The position numbers and the translations under genes were made by a program. This document shows, in pieces, positions 1-6,916 of a stretch of DNA of 14,100 nucleotides (its first letter is position 1; each line of letters begins with the position of its first letter). The stretch is from Pseudomonadota bacterium (lineage in GTDB: Bacteria > Pseudomonadota > Alphaproteobacteria > Rhizobiales > Beijerinckiaceae). The DNA is taken from NCBI GenBank assembly GCA_023386155.1, contig JAEWKH010000134.1:1-14100 (forward strand), written 5' to 3'. Under the pieces are notes generated by a model, which saw nothing but the letters and a program-made list of their open reading frames with translations, was not told the DNA's origin and did not search any database.

Positions 1-111
1 GCAGCCCGTACCCGCGACAGCCTCTGGAGCACAATAGGGGAAGCACTTGATGCATTCACTCCAGACGAATGCCGCAACTACATCAGGAACTCAGGATATG
101 AGCCCGTCTAA
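1..111 (+). CDS. IS630-family transposase, C-terminal end only (cut by window edge)
   Basis: The frame starting at base 1 is open for 36 codons and ends in TAA at 109-111. The residues include LWSTIGEALDAFTPDECRNY and then IRNSGYEPV. This pattern (LW..IG..LD.FTP.EC.NY...SGY) is the usual C-terminus of IS630-family DDE transposases, which cut and paste insertion sequences, normally at TA targets. The catalytic DDE residues lie outside the window, so I cannot say whether the gene is intact. It is the only accepted gene on the plus strand. It points toward the 3' end of the 929-aa gene, and the two are separated only by a RIME-like repeat. I could not identify the terminal inverted repeat of the element between the stop codon and the repeat. 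The family call rests on recognised C-terminal residues only. Confidence 0.8.
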   Translation, partial: AARTRDSLWSTIGEALDAFTPDECRNYIRNSGYEPV

Positions 112-118
112 AGACAAA

Positions 119-213
119 ATGCTCTAGCGCATCGTGCGAAAAAGTGGCCCCGGTTTTTCGCACTCAACGATGCGCTCTTCATAGAGCGGAGCATCCGATC
201 CGATGCTCTAGCG
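119..213 (+). repeat. RIME-like palindromic intergenic repeat, copy 1
   Basis: This block is built from nested inverted repeats. The outer stem is agcgcatcgt (126-135) with acgatgcgct (167-176). The inner stem is tgcgaaaaa with tttttcgca around the loop gtggccccgg. A second hairpin, gagcatc/gatgctc, follows at about 189-208. The 11-mer atgctctagcg occurs at both ends (119-129 and 203-213). The layout (palindrome enclosing a gaaaaRtgg..ccggttttc core) resembles the RIME intergenic elements common in Hyphomicrobiales. A near-identical copy in opposite orientation lies at 12855-12924. It sits between the IS630 tail and the stop of the 929-aa gene and could act as a bidirectional terminator or RNA-stabilising structure, which is inference. 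Confidence 0.85.
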
Positions 214-2997
214 GCGGCCGCCTCCCCTGAACCCTCCTCCTCCGCCACGCCCACCGAAGCCACCTCCTCCGAAGCCTCCGCGCGGCCCCATGCTCCGTGG
301 AGGCCCGAAGGATGCCGAGCGAGAGAACTGCGCCGGCGGCCGGGAAAATTGCCGAGCCGCCAATTCTCTCTGATTGCCGACATGCCGCGCCTGTACATCG
401 CGCGTGACATTCTGTGGAATCTGCTGGCGCGCCGCCGGACGCTGTGCAGGACGTTGCAGCTTCGCCTCCCCTTGCCTTGTTGTCGGCCGTTGCGGTGAGG
501 CCTGTCTTTGCTGGGAGGCGGGACGGTCCGCTGTCGCACGGCGCTGTTGCGCCGGCTCCCGTTGCTGCGGGGCTTGGCGCTGTTGTGACGTCTGGCGCTG
601 GGACTCCCGGTCGCGAAGGGTGTCGCGGTTGGCTGCACCACGTCGCGCCTGACCTCCGTCGCTCAGGCGCTGACCGAGCGCCGCGCCTGCCGCGCCGGCA
701 GCTCCGGCTCCTGCGAGCCCCTGGAGTGCTTCGCCTCCGCCGCGTTCCCGGAAACGCTCTCGGGCTTCCGGCGAGAGACCCTCACGTCCCTCGCCGCGCT
801 GAAGAAGATCTCCCCGTTCCGGGCGCTGAACATCCTGCCAGCCGCCATCGAAGCGCTGCCAGCCGTCACCGGTATTGCGGTAGACGTTGCCATCGCGACC
901 CGCATAGATGTCGCCGCGCCTGCCCTCGCGGATGAAGCCCTGGCCGTCGGACGTATTCCAGCGCAGCGACGAACCGCCGGCGGCGTTATCCCGCGCTGTC
1001 ACCTGCGCCCATTCTGATCCACGCTTCACGCCAGCCGATTTCCATGCGCCATAGACATTGCGCCCGCCTGCCGCGAAGGCTCCGCCGTCGGTGCGCGGAT
1101 TGTACGCGCCGACGAACCCGGCCGAGCCCCGTGGGCCCCAGGCGGCACCAGCACGCCCATACGTGCCGGTAGTCGGATTCCAGGCCCGTGCACCCGCAAT
1201 CCCGCGATAGGGGCCATAGGCGTAACCATAGCGGCCATACATGCCTCTCACGGGATTGTAATAGGCCCCGAGTCCCCAGGTGGCGGGGCGAGGGTAATAG
1301 ATCGGGTAGCCGTACCCCGGCCAGTTGTACCAATAGCCCGGATACCGCCATCCTGTGCCATAAACATAGGTACCCCAGGCCAGGAAATTGAACAGGTATC
1401 CCATGGTGTAGCCGTACCAGACCGCATCGGGTTCGGTGTCGTAGACGCGCACATACGTGACGTTGTAGACAGGTGAGGATGGCGGGATCTGGTAAATCCT
1501 CTCGGGTATCTCACGAGCCAGCTGCCACGGCCCGTTCGGGTTGTCGGCCATGAACCATACGCCGTCCTGCAACAGAAAGTAGCGATCTTCCACCCGGATC
1601 ACGGTGTCCGTTGTGTTCGTCGCATAGGACAGATCAGTCGACTCGATCGGCGCGAACTGCGGGTCACCGACATAGGCGACTGACGGTGTGATCGAGCCCG
1701 CCTCGACCCGAGCCGTCGTCGGAATGCTTGCCTTGAGGCGCGCCTCCGCGCTCTCCGACGTTCCCGGTACGGACGAGCGCACCGCATAATAGGGCGCGTC
1801 CTCCGGAATGTTGCGGAAATCATTGGGCAAGTTTGGCGTCGCGAACGTCCACGGGCCATCGAGAGTCATGGCCCGGAACCAGCGGCCAGACAGAAGCACA
1901 TACCATTGGCCTCCGCCCCTGTCGAAGAACACATCGGACTCGCTGTTCAAGGCCCATTGAAGCGCTGTCCCCGGAACATCTTCGAGTTTGGGCTCACCGC
2001 TGAACAGGATCAGCTCAGCGGGCATGTCCGTGACGACGACCTTCGGCACGGCACCATCATCAAAGGGCTCAGGTGGCATCGCTCCACGGGCATCGGACCA
2101 GTCGCCGTCGTCCGGCAAGTCCTTCAGCAGGTCAGGCAGTTGAGATGCCGGAATCCATGGGCCCGCCATGGTGCTTGCGGTGAGCCAATGAGTGTCATCG
2201 CGCAAATAGAGGGCGCCGCCCTCGTCGATGCGGAAGAGGTCCCAGTTCGTGTTGACCAGAAATGACAGGCCCGTCTTGCCCTTGAGGGGTGCATAGGCAG
2301 GCTCGCCGTCAGTCTGCAAGAGGATTGCCGGTGATGTCGCCACGAAGATCGGCGGCGGGTCGGACTTGAGCCCCTGAACATCGGTCATGCGCTTCAGCTC
2401 GGCGAGGCTTGCCGTGACGCGCGCTTCCGACACGGTAATTGGGCCTGTCGGTAGAATCTTGCCGGTCTCGACCGCAAGCGCCGACAGATCGTCCCGGCCC
2501 AGGCCGGAGAAGTTCAATTCGGTGACCGTAACATCGGTGATCACGACATCGCCCGCATCCTCATCATAGGAGGTCTTGCCCTTCAGCCCGATCACACCGA
2601 ACACCGGATTGGCCTTGGGCGAACTCAGAAACTGAACTGCCACCAGCGCTTCGATGGACTTGAAGTCGGTCCATTCGGTGAATTGCGGCTGATACAAGGT
2701 CATGCGCCCCTTGTCTGTCTCGTAAGATCGCGGCCAACCCTCACGTGCTTGGCTCTCCTCCAGGTAGCGTCCGCTGACGAAGCCTCTTCGCCCCTCGACC
2801 GTCACGGCGCACCAGCTGCCCGAATCCTCGCAGTCCCCTATCTCCACGCCGGTGCCGGCCGGCAGGGTACGGATCATGGGATGGTTCGTGCCGGGTCCAG
2901 AGCGAAAGTTCACGCTGGCCGTGGTTACGCCTGGAGCGGCGAACACGGGCGACGTCGCGACGATCGGGATGAATACGAGCGTGATGACCTGGCGCAT
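208..2997 (-). CDS. Secreted SH3-domain protein with three internal repeats and a Gly/Arg-rich tail (929 aa)
   Basis: The chosen start is the ATG at 2997, preceded by AGGAG 9 nt upstream; the longer TTG-started frame adds only six residues and has no better site. Residues 1-20 form a signal peptide ending VFA. Residues 25-80 are a bacterial SH3 domain (NFRSGPGT, then LPAGTGVEIG and GFVSGRYLE), a fold that usually binds the cell wall or a partner protein. Three related units of about 75 residues follow near 222-297, 327-400 and 450-520, each ending in a W...GPW motif and a short Leu/Pro or Ile/Pro segment. Residues 525-600 are Tyr/Trp/Gly-rich, 785-880 are Gln/Arg/Pro low complexity, and 903-929 are almost pure Gly with Arg and Phe. 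Similar proteins are often labelled carbohydrate-binding family V/XII, which I treat as unproven. The likely location is the periplasm or cell surface. The stop codon TAG lies within the RIME-like repeat. The function is unknown. Confidence 0.85.
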   Translation of the reverse strand: MRQVITLVFIPIVATSPVFAAPGVTTASVNFRSGPGTNHPMIRTLPAGTGVEIGDCEDSGSWCAVTVEGRRGFVSGRYLEESQAREGWPRSYETDKGRMTLYQPQFTEWTDFKSIEALVAVQFLSSPKANPVFGVIGLKGKTSYDEDAGDVVITDVTVTELNFSGLGRDDLSALAVETGKILPTGPITVSEARVTASLAELKRMTDVQGLKSDPPPIFVATSPAILLQTDGEPAYAPLKGKTGLSFLVNTNWDLFRIDEGGALYLRDDTHWLTASTMAGPWIPASQLPDLLKDLPDDGDWSDARGAMPPEPFDDGAVPKVVVTDMPAELILFSGEPKLEDVPGTALQWALNSESDVFFDRGGGQWYVLLSGRWFRAMTLDGPWTFATPNLPNDFRNIPEDAPYYAVRSSVPGTSESAEARLKASIPTTARVEAGSITPSVAYVGDPQFAPIESTDLSYATNTTDTVIRVEDRYFLLQDGVWFMADNPNGPWQLAREIPERIYQIPPSSPVYNVTYVRVYDTEPDAVWYGYTMGYLFNFLAWGTYVYGTGWRYPGYWYNWPGYGYPIYYPRPATWGLGAYYNPVRGMYGRYGYAYGPYRGIAGARAWNPTTGTYGRAGAAWGPRGSAGFVGAYNPRTDGGAFAAGGRNVYGAWKSAGVKRGSEWAQVTARDNAAGGSSLRWNTSDGQGFIREGRRGDIYAGRDGNVYRNTGDGWQRFDGGWQDVQRPERGDLLQRGEGREGLSPEARERFRERGGGEALQGLAGAGAAGAAGAALGQRLSDGGQARRGAANRDTLRDRESQRQTSQQRQAPQQREPAQQRRATADRPASQQRQASPQRPTTRQGEAKLQRPAQRPAARQQIPQNVTRDVQARHVGNQRELAARQFSRPPAQFSRSASFGPPRSMGPRGGFGGGGFGGRGGGGGFRGGGRR

Positions 2998-3127
2998 CAG
3001 AAGCAACTCCTGCAAAGTTCGGCTCGAAAAGCTGCCGACACCTGAAATTCACTCCTGTCGAAGGCGCCGACGTCCCGGTGGATCGGACGATCATCCGGCT
3101 CTGCCGCCATCCGTCAGGGCGAGACGG

Positions 3128-3793
3128 TCACTGCACGATGCCGCGGGCACGACCGCCTGGAACACGGCAGGAGCAGCCGGTCCCGACTTGCGACGGATTG
3201 ATCAAGGCGCAGGTTCGGACCTGCGTCACGCAATAGCCGCCGACCGACGCGACCGGCGTCTGGTATGTGGAGTACGGGTAATTGTAGTATGGGTACGTGG
3301 CCGCAGCCCCGATCAACGCCCCGGTGGCTAGGCCGACGCCCCAGCCGCCGTAGTAGTTGCCATAGTATGGGTACCGTCCGTAGTAGGGATAGCGCCCGTA
3401 GTATGGATAGCGTCGGCCGTAGTTGGGGTATCGTCCGCGCCAATCGCCGCGATTGACGAAGCGGTTGTCGAAGCGACCAGGATTGTTGATCGCCGCTTGA
3501 CGGAAATCGCCACGCCCCGGCCGCGCGGCGACCGCGTTGCCACGGATGCTGCCGCCCATTCCGACACGGGGGCCACCCATCCCGCCTCCGGGAATGAACA
3601 TCCGCTGGCCTCCGCCGAAATTGCCACCTCGGAAGCCGCCGCCTCCACCCCGGAAGCCCCCACCTCCACCGAAGCCGCCACCGCCGATGCGGGCACCACC
3701 TCCGCCTCGACCGCCACGCTGGGCCTCGGCGACATTGGGTATCAGCAGAGCGCTTGCTGCGAGAACACTCAGAGCCAGAAGAATCTTGTTCAT
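3128..3793 (-). CDS. Secreted glycine/tyrosine-rich protein with C-terminal cysteine motif (221 aa)
   Basis: The start is the ATG at 3793 with GGGAGG placed 7 nt upstream; the 53-residue upstream extension of the frame has no signal-peptide logic. Residues 1-24 are a clear signal peptide (MNKILLALSVLAASALL... ending AEA). Residues 26-82 are Gly-rich with FRGGG-type units. Residues 121-150 are a tandem RYPYYG repeat. Residues 155-167 form a short hydrophobic GxxxG-like stretch (VGLATGALIGAAA). The C-terminus carries four cysteines in the pattern YCVTQVRTC...VGTGCSCR, a motif seen in many small uncharacterised exported alphaproteobacterial proteins and able to form two disulfides. It lies 130 nt upstream of the 929-aa gene, in the same orientation and with a similar Gly-rich composition, so the two may act together at the envelope. 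A tandem operator-like repeat lies 89 nt upstream of the start. The molecular function is unknown. Confidence 0.85.
   Translation of the reverse strand: MNKILLALSVLAASALLIPNVAEAQRGGRGGGGARIGGGGFGGGGGFRGGGGGFRGGNFGGGQRMFIPGGGMGGPRVGMGGSIRGNAVAARPGRGDFRQAAINNPGRFDNRFVNRGDWRGRYPNYGRRYPYYGRYPYYGRYPYYGNYYGGWGVGLATGALIGAAATYPYYNYPYSTYQTPVASVGGYCVTQVRTCALINPSQVGTGCSCRVPGGRARGIVQ
3344..3433 (-). repeat. In-gene tandem repeat encoding RYPYYG units
   Basis: Within the 221-aa secreted protein an 18-nt unit recurs, encoding RYPNYGR, then RYPYYG three times, then NYYGG. On the plus strand it shows as repeated ccgtagta(g/t)gg(g)ata. Such repeats can change copy number by slippage, so the length may vary between strains. 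Confidence 0.8.
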
Positions 3794-4059
3794 CACCATC
3801 CTCCCATGCACCGGCTTGTGGACCCGAAGCGTTCGCCCGGGATTACAAGGAGGATATAGTGTGATCCTTTCCGGCGAACTCGCTTGATTGTTCGGGACAG
3901 GCGCTTGGCATTTCGGGACGGTGAGCACGCATGAATCCTCCGCATGTGTCACCGCCTTTGCCGATCACCGGTATCGATAACCCGATTCGAGGCAGATTCT
4001 CCGCATTGCGGCGTCCCGATCTTCACCTCGCTTATGCCGGCATAGCCGAAAGCGTGGCC
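3794..4059. other. Non-coding region upstream of the 221-aa secreted protein
   Basis: I see no convincing gene in this 266-nt stretch. Its minus-strand end carries the ribosome binding site GGGAGG for the gene starting at 3793. A weak minus-strand -10-like TATATC lies near 3853-3858. The tandem operator-like repeat described separately is at 3882-3919. A 29-codon minus-strand frame (3843-3932) has a GGAGG before its ATG but overlaps the operator, and I do not call it. Confidence 0.6.
3882..3919 (-). promoter_or_regulatory. Candidate AraC-type operator C (two 17-bp half-sites, 21-bp period)
   Basis: On the plus strand the half-sites are gcttgattgttcgggac (3882-3898) and gcttggcatttcgggac (3903-3919), offset by exactly 21 bp with a 4-bp spacer. 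Each matches 12 of the 14 fixed positions of gcttgacNNNttgggac, the motif shared with operators A and B. The pair lies 89 nt upstream of the start of the secreted glycine-rich gene. AraC-family proteins are known to bind direct repeats of about 17 bp spaced two helical turns apart. Assignment to the local AraC protein is inference. Confidence 0.55.
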
Positions 4060-4182
4060 TTACCCTCGAGCCCGCCTGGCAGCATTCGCGGACGTGGTGC
4101 AGATGGTCATCAGCTTGGTCATCTCGGAGTTGCAGTCCCGCAGCGTGTCCGATGTTCCTGAACTCTTAGACATGGTGGCCAT
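4060..4182 (-). CDS. Possible small protein, 40 aa, unknown
   Basis: An ATG at 4182 preceded by GGGAGGG about 6 nt upstream opens a 40-codon frame that ends in TAA at 4060-4062. The product begins MATMSKSSGTSDTLRDCNSE and ends TTSANAARRARG. It has two cysteines, a Ser/Thr-rich amphipathic middle and a basic tail, with no signal peptide or membrane segment. The frame stays open upstream into the hlyD region, so the ribosome binding site is the main argument for the start. It lies 94 nt downstream of hlyD in the same orientation and could be the last gene of that transcript. I do not recognise a family. A chance open frame in GC-rich DNA is a real alternative. Confidence 0.4.
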   Translation of the reverse strand: MATMSKSSGTSDTLRDCNSEMTKLMTICTTSANAARRARG

Positions 4183-4276
4183 GGATAGCCCTCCCTGGAT
4201 GGAACCTCTCCTCAAGCTGCGAGGAACACCCCTCGCTTGCCCGGGCGGAGGAACACGTCTGCTTCCCGTCTTGATG

Positions 4277-5512
4277 TCAGTGTCCGCCGAGCACGAGAGT
4301 TTGGATCGGATACACCAACGCCTGGATGCGCAGGATCATGGCATGCACGAGCCCGACAGCGTCCACCCCGTGGAGCGCGAGCCCTTTCAGCGTGCCGACC
4401 TCGCCGGAGGCGATCCGATCGTGATTGCTGGTGTAGGCATTGGCGATGCAGCTGCTGCCGGGCGTGACGCCGTCGAAACCGTCCTCATAGAGCGGCTCCA
4501 GATAGACCAGGATGGTTCCCGGCCGCACCACCTGCTGCGGATCGAGCAACTGCTCGCCGCTGCGCAGCTGGCCGGCGGCGATGAAGTCCTGCACGCCGGT
4601 GACCACCATCGGGATCACGGTCCAGGGCTTCGAGGCGCAAGTGGCCTCGGCCACCATGCCGACCTTCATGACCTGGGCCTCGATCTGTCCGAAGCCGGCC
4701 TGGAGACGCCCCCGCCCAGCGCCTTCCGGAATCAGGACGCCGGCCGGACGCATGAGCGGGTTGACCACGTCACCCACCCGTAACGTGAACTGCTCCACGT
4801 GCCCGTCCACGCCGGCCCGGATGACGGTCTTGTCCAGATCCACCTGCGCCTGGGCCAAGGCGGCCTCCGCGCTCGCCTTCTCGGCCGGCAGCAGGGTGGA
4901 GATCCGCGTCTCGGCCTGCTCCTTGGCAGCAGTCGCGGCATCGATGGCCCCTTGCCGGCCCTGCACGGTCACCTGAAGCCGCTCGATGTCCCGCGTGGCC
5001 ACCGCGCCGGGATTGCGGCGATAGATTTCCTGCTTGGTCTCCAGTTCGTCCACCGCCTGTTGATAGGCGCTCCGGGCCTCGATGATCCTGCCTTCGGCAG
5101 CCGCGACATCGGTCCGCGCCGCCACCATTGCAGCATCGACCTCGGCGATCCTGCGGCGGGCTGTCTCGGCAGCCGCCTCCTGCCTCGAGTTGTCGAGCCT
5201 AAAGATCGGGGCACCCTGTTTGATCCTTCCGCTCACGCCCTCGACATAGATCTCGGCGACGCGCCCGTTGGTTTCGGGCAGGATCGGGATGGTCCGGAAG
5301 AACGCCGTGGCGTTAGTGGTCGAAGGGTGGTTGTAGAAGATCACCGTGATCAGCCCGATGGTGAGCATCAGGCAGGTGATGATGCCCCAGCGCAGCTCGA
5401 ACCACACTGAGAAGAGGGTGATCTCCTTGCCGATCCGCTTGCCCTGGCCGTAGCGGCGATAGAGATAGTCCGGCAGGATCGTCAGCAATGAGCAGAGAAG
5501 AAGCTCAAGCAT
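4277..5512 (-). CDS. HlyD-family membrane fusion protein, YibH-like (411 aa)
   Basis: Membrane fusion (periplasmic adaptor) proteins link an inner-membrane component to export across the envelope. The start is the ATG at 5512, with AAGGAGAGG upstream and overlapping the end of the DUF3302 gene by 8 nt (ATGCTTGA). Residues 1-20 are hydrophobic, and a transmembrane segment spans about 43-60 (IITCLMLTIGLITVIFY). Residues 75-110 form the first half of the lipoyl-like domain (G.V.EIYV...V..G..IF.LD). Residues 112-228 are an Ala/Glu/Arg-rich coiled-coil hairpin. Residues 228-260 close the lipoyl half (TVIRAGVDGHVEQ..L..GD.V). A beta-barrel region covers about 265-345. The partner, a DUF3302 protein, is the one found with yibH in Escherichia coli. 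No ABC or RND transporter and no TolC lies nearby, so the exported substrate is unknown. Confidence 0.9.
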   Translation of the reverse strand: MLELLLCSLLTILPDYLYRRYGQGKRIGKEITLFSVWFELRWGIITCLMLTIGLITVIFYNHPSTTNATAFFRTIPILPETNGRVAEIYVEGVSGRIKQGAPIFRLDNSRQEAAAETARRRIAEVDAAMVAARTDVAAAEGRIIEARSAYQQAVDELETKQEIYRRNPGAVATRDIERLQVTVQGRQGAIDAATAAKEQAETRISTLLPAEKASAEAALAQAQVDLDKTVIRAGVDGHVEQFTLRVGDVVNPLMRPAGVLIPEGAGRGRLQAGFGQIEAQVMKVGMVAEATCASKPWTVIPMVVTGVQDFIAAGQLRSGEQLLDPQQVVRPGTILVYLEPLYEDGFDGVTPGSSCIANAYTSNHDRIASGEVGTLKGLALHGVDAVGLVHAMILRIQALVYPIQTLVLGGH

Positions 5513-5981
5513 GGGTCCTCTCCTTGGGCGTCCGGGGCAAGGTAATGGTTTTCGGCACTTCCACCGCGTTCGTCGCCTCGGCCGTCGGTGGGCCGTCGCC
5601 GGTCTCGTCCGGCGCTTCGCCTGCGCCCTCACCGGGCTTCAGTCCGGCGATCTTCTCCAGCGATCCAGCGATCCGGCGGAGCGGATTCCCGAAATCGGGC
5701 AGATCAATCAACGCAAGCAGCAGGCCAGCCACCCAGAAGATGTGCTGGTGGGTGAACAGAGCCAGCAGACCGAGCACGGCGACGATCTCGAATTGCAGCT
5801 TGTGTGACCGGTGCGCCATGCGCTCCGGCAGCGTATGGAGCCGCAGGAACAGCAGGCCGACGGCCAGCACTGCAAGCACCAGGAACACCGCCACGATAAT
5901 CATGAGGACGTCGGTTTCGCCGGGCGCGGTGATGAAGACCGGAAAGTGGTGGGGGGCAGCAGGATTCAGCGATGCGGCCAT
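5505..5981 (-). CDS. DUF3302 inner-membrane protein, YibI-like (158 aa)
   Basis: The start is the ATG at 5981 with GGGAG about 8 nt upstream; an in-frame TTG at 6005 would add eight residues. Residues 25-47 form a strong transmembrane helix (VLMIIVAVFLVLAVLAVGLLFL), followed by LRLHTLPERMAHRSHKLQ, and then a hydrophobic hairpin at about 63-93 (FEIVAVLGLLALFTHQHIFW, then VAGLLLALIDL). The C-terminal 45 residues are Gly/Glu/Pro-rich and probably disordered. The size and topology, and its position immediately before an hlyD gene with overlapping stop and start codons, match the DUF3302-HlyD pair (yibI-yibH in Escherichia coli). This suggests it is the membrane partner of the adaptor protein. I know of no biochemical role for the family. 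The 128-nt gap from fabI makes a separate promoter possible. Confidence 0.75.
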   Translation of the reverse strand: MAASLNPAAPHHFPVFITAPGETDVLMIIVAVFLVLAVLAVGLLFLRLHTLPERMAHRSHKLQFEIVAVLGLLALFTHQHIFWVAGLLLALIDLPDFGNPLRRIAGSLEKIAGLKPGEGAGEAPDETGDGPPTAEATNAVEVPKTITLPRTPKERTHA

Positions 5982-6086
5982 GCAGTCTCTCCCGGGATCA
6001 TCCAAGCATCGGACCCAGGGGCGGGCTCCGCAATGCCTGTCAATGGCTTCGGCAACGGGACCTAGGATCCCGCCGTCCGCCTCCTA

Positions 6087-6105
6087 TGCGCCGTTCCAAG
6101 GCGCA
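6087..6105 (-). terminator. Weak hairpin just after fabI
   Basis: The sequence tgcgcc-gttccaa-ggcgca forms a 6-bp stem with a 7-nt loop, five bases beyond the fabI stop codon on the minus strand. There is no T-run after it, so it is at best a weak or Rho-assisted terminator or an RNA 3'-end stabiliser. Confidence 0.3.
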
Positions 6106-6109
6106 CCAA

Positions 6110-6916
6110 TCACGCCATAATACTGAGGCCGCCGTCAACATAGGTCGTCGTCCCGGTCAGCCGTCGCGCAAAGGGCGTCGTCAGGTAGGCTGCCGTCAGA
6201 CCCACATCGTCGATGTCGACAAGTTCGCCGATGGGCGCCCGCTCGATAGCCTCGGTGAGAAGTACGTCGAAGTCCTTCAGCCCTGAAGCCGCTCGGGTCT
6301 TCAAAGGCCCGGGCGAGACGGCATGCACCCGGATATGTCTGTCGCCCAATTCATAGGCGAGATAGCGCACAGCGCTCTCAAGCGCGGCTTTCACCGGGCC
6401 CATGAGGTTGTAGTTGGGGACCACCTTGTTGGCGCCATGATAGCTCATGGCGAGAAGCGTGCCGCCGTCCTTCATCAACGGCTCGGCGAGGCGCGCCATG
6501 CGGATGAAGGAGTGGCAGGAGACATCCATCGCCACCTTGAAGCCTTCGGCAGAACTGTCGACGAGCCGCCCCTGCAGATCGTCCTTCGGCGCGAACGCGA
6601 TGGAATGCAGCGCGATGTCGAGGCTACCCCAGGTTTCGCGGATCTGCCCGAACACTGCTTCGAGCTGACCGCTCTGCGCCACGTCGCAGGGTGCGAACAC
6701 GGAGGCTTCGAGCTCCTTGGCCAGAGGCTCGACATAGGGTCGCGCCTTCTCGTTCAGATACGTAATCGCCAAGTCGGCACCGAGCTGCCGGAAGACTCGG
6801 GCGCAGCCATAGGCGATGGAATGCTCGTTGGCGACGCCGATCACCAGCGCTCGCTTTCCGTGGAGAACCTTCGAATGGATGGCTCCTTTGGTCAGCTCGT
6901 TGGGTTGGTCGTTCAT
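6110..6916 (-). CDS. fabI: Enoyl-ACP reductase, FabI type (paralogue in the acetate operon)
   Basis: FabI reduces trans-2-enoyl-ACP with NAD(P)H in the last step of each fatty-acid elongation cycle, in the cytosol. The 268-aa length is normal. The nucleotide-binding motif is GVANEHSIAYG (residues 27-37). The catalytic set is Tyr159, Tyr169 and Lys176 in MSYHGANKVVPNYNLMGPVK, with the spacings of 10 and 7 seen in Escherichia coli FabI (Tyr146, Tyr156, Lys163). The C-terminus has the expected YVDGG. The start ATG at 6916 overlaps the stop of the DUF3141 gene as ATGA, with GAGGG upstream, so translation is probably coupled. Its place at the end of the pta-ackA block suggests an accessory copy with a specialised substrate rather than the housekeeping enzyme. 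Substitutions such as SCHSF in place of the usual S.YSF support divergence. The family call is firm; the substrate is not. Confidence 0.88.
   Translation of the reverse strand: MNDQPNELTKGAIHSKVLHGKRALVIGVANEHSIAYGCARVFRQLGADLAITYLNEKARPYVEPLAKELEASVFAPCDVAQSGQLEAVFGQIRETWGSLDIALHSIAFAPKDDLQGRLVDSSAEGFKVAMDVSCHSFIRMARLAEPLMKDGGTLLAMSYHGANKVVPNYNLMGPVKAALESAVRYLAYELGDRHIRVHAVSPGPLKTRAASGLKDFDVLLTEAIERAPIGELVDIDDVGLTAAYLTTPFARRLTGTTTYVDGGLSIMA

Noticed and set aside
3843..3932. 29-codon minus-strand upstream frame with a GGAGG before its ATG
   Set aside because: It overlaps the tandem operator C, the spacing to the start is only 4 nt, and the product has no recognisable feature. The 21-bp repeat within it is better explained as a binding site.
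4219..4256. Hairpin gcgagg/cctcgc and direct repeat gaggaacac behind hlyD
   Set aside because: The stem has only 6 bp, no T-run follows, and the 9-bp repeat occurs only twice. This is too weak to call a terminator or a regulatory site.
4094..4783. Plus-strand open frame of 229 codons across hlyD
   Set aside because: It lies opposite the recognisable C-terminal half of the HlyD protein, has no ribosome site of note and no recognisable motif.
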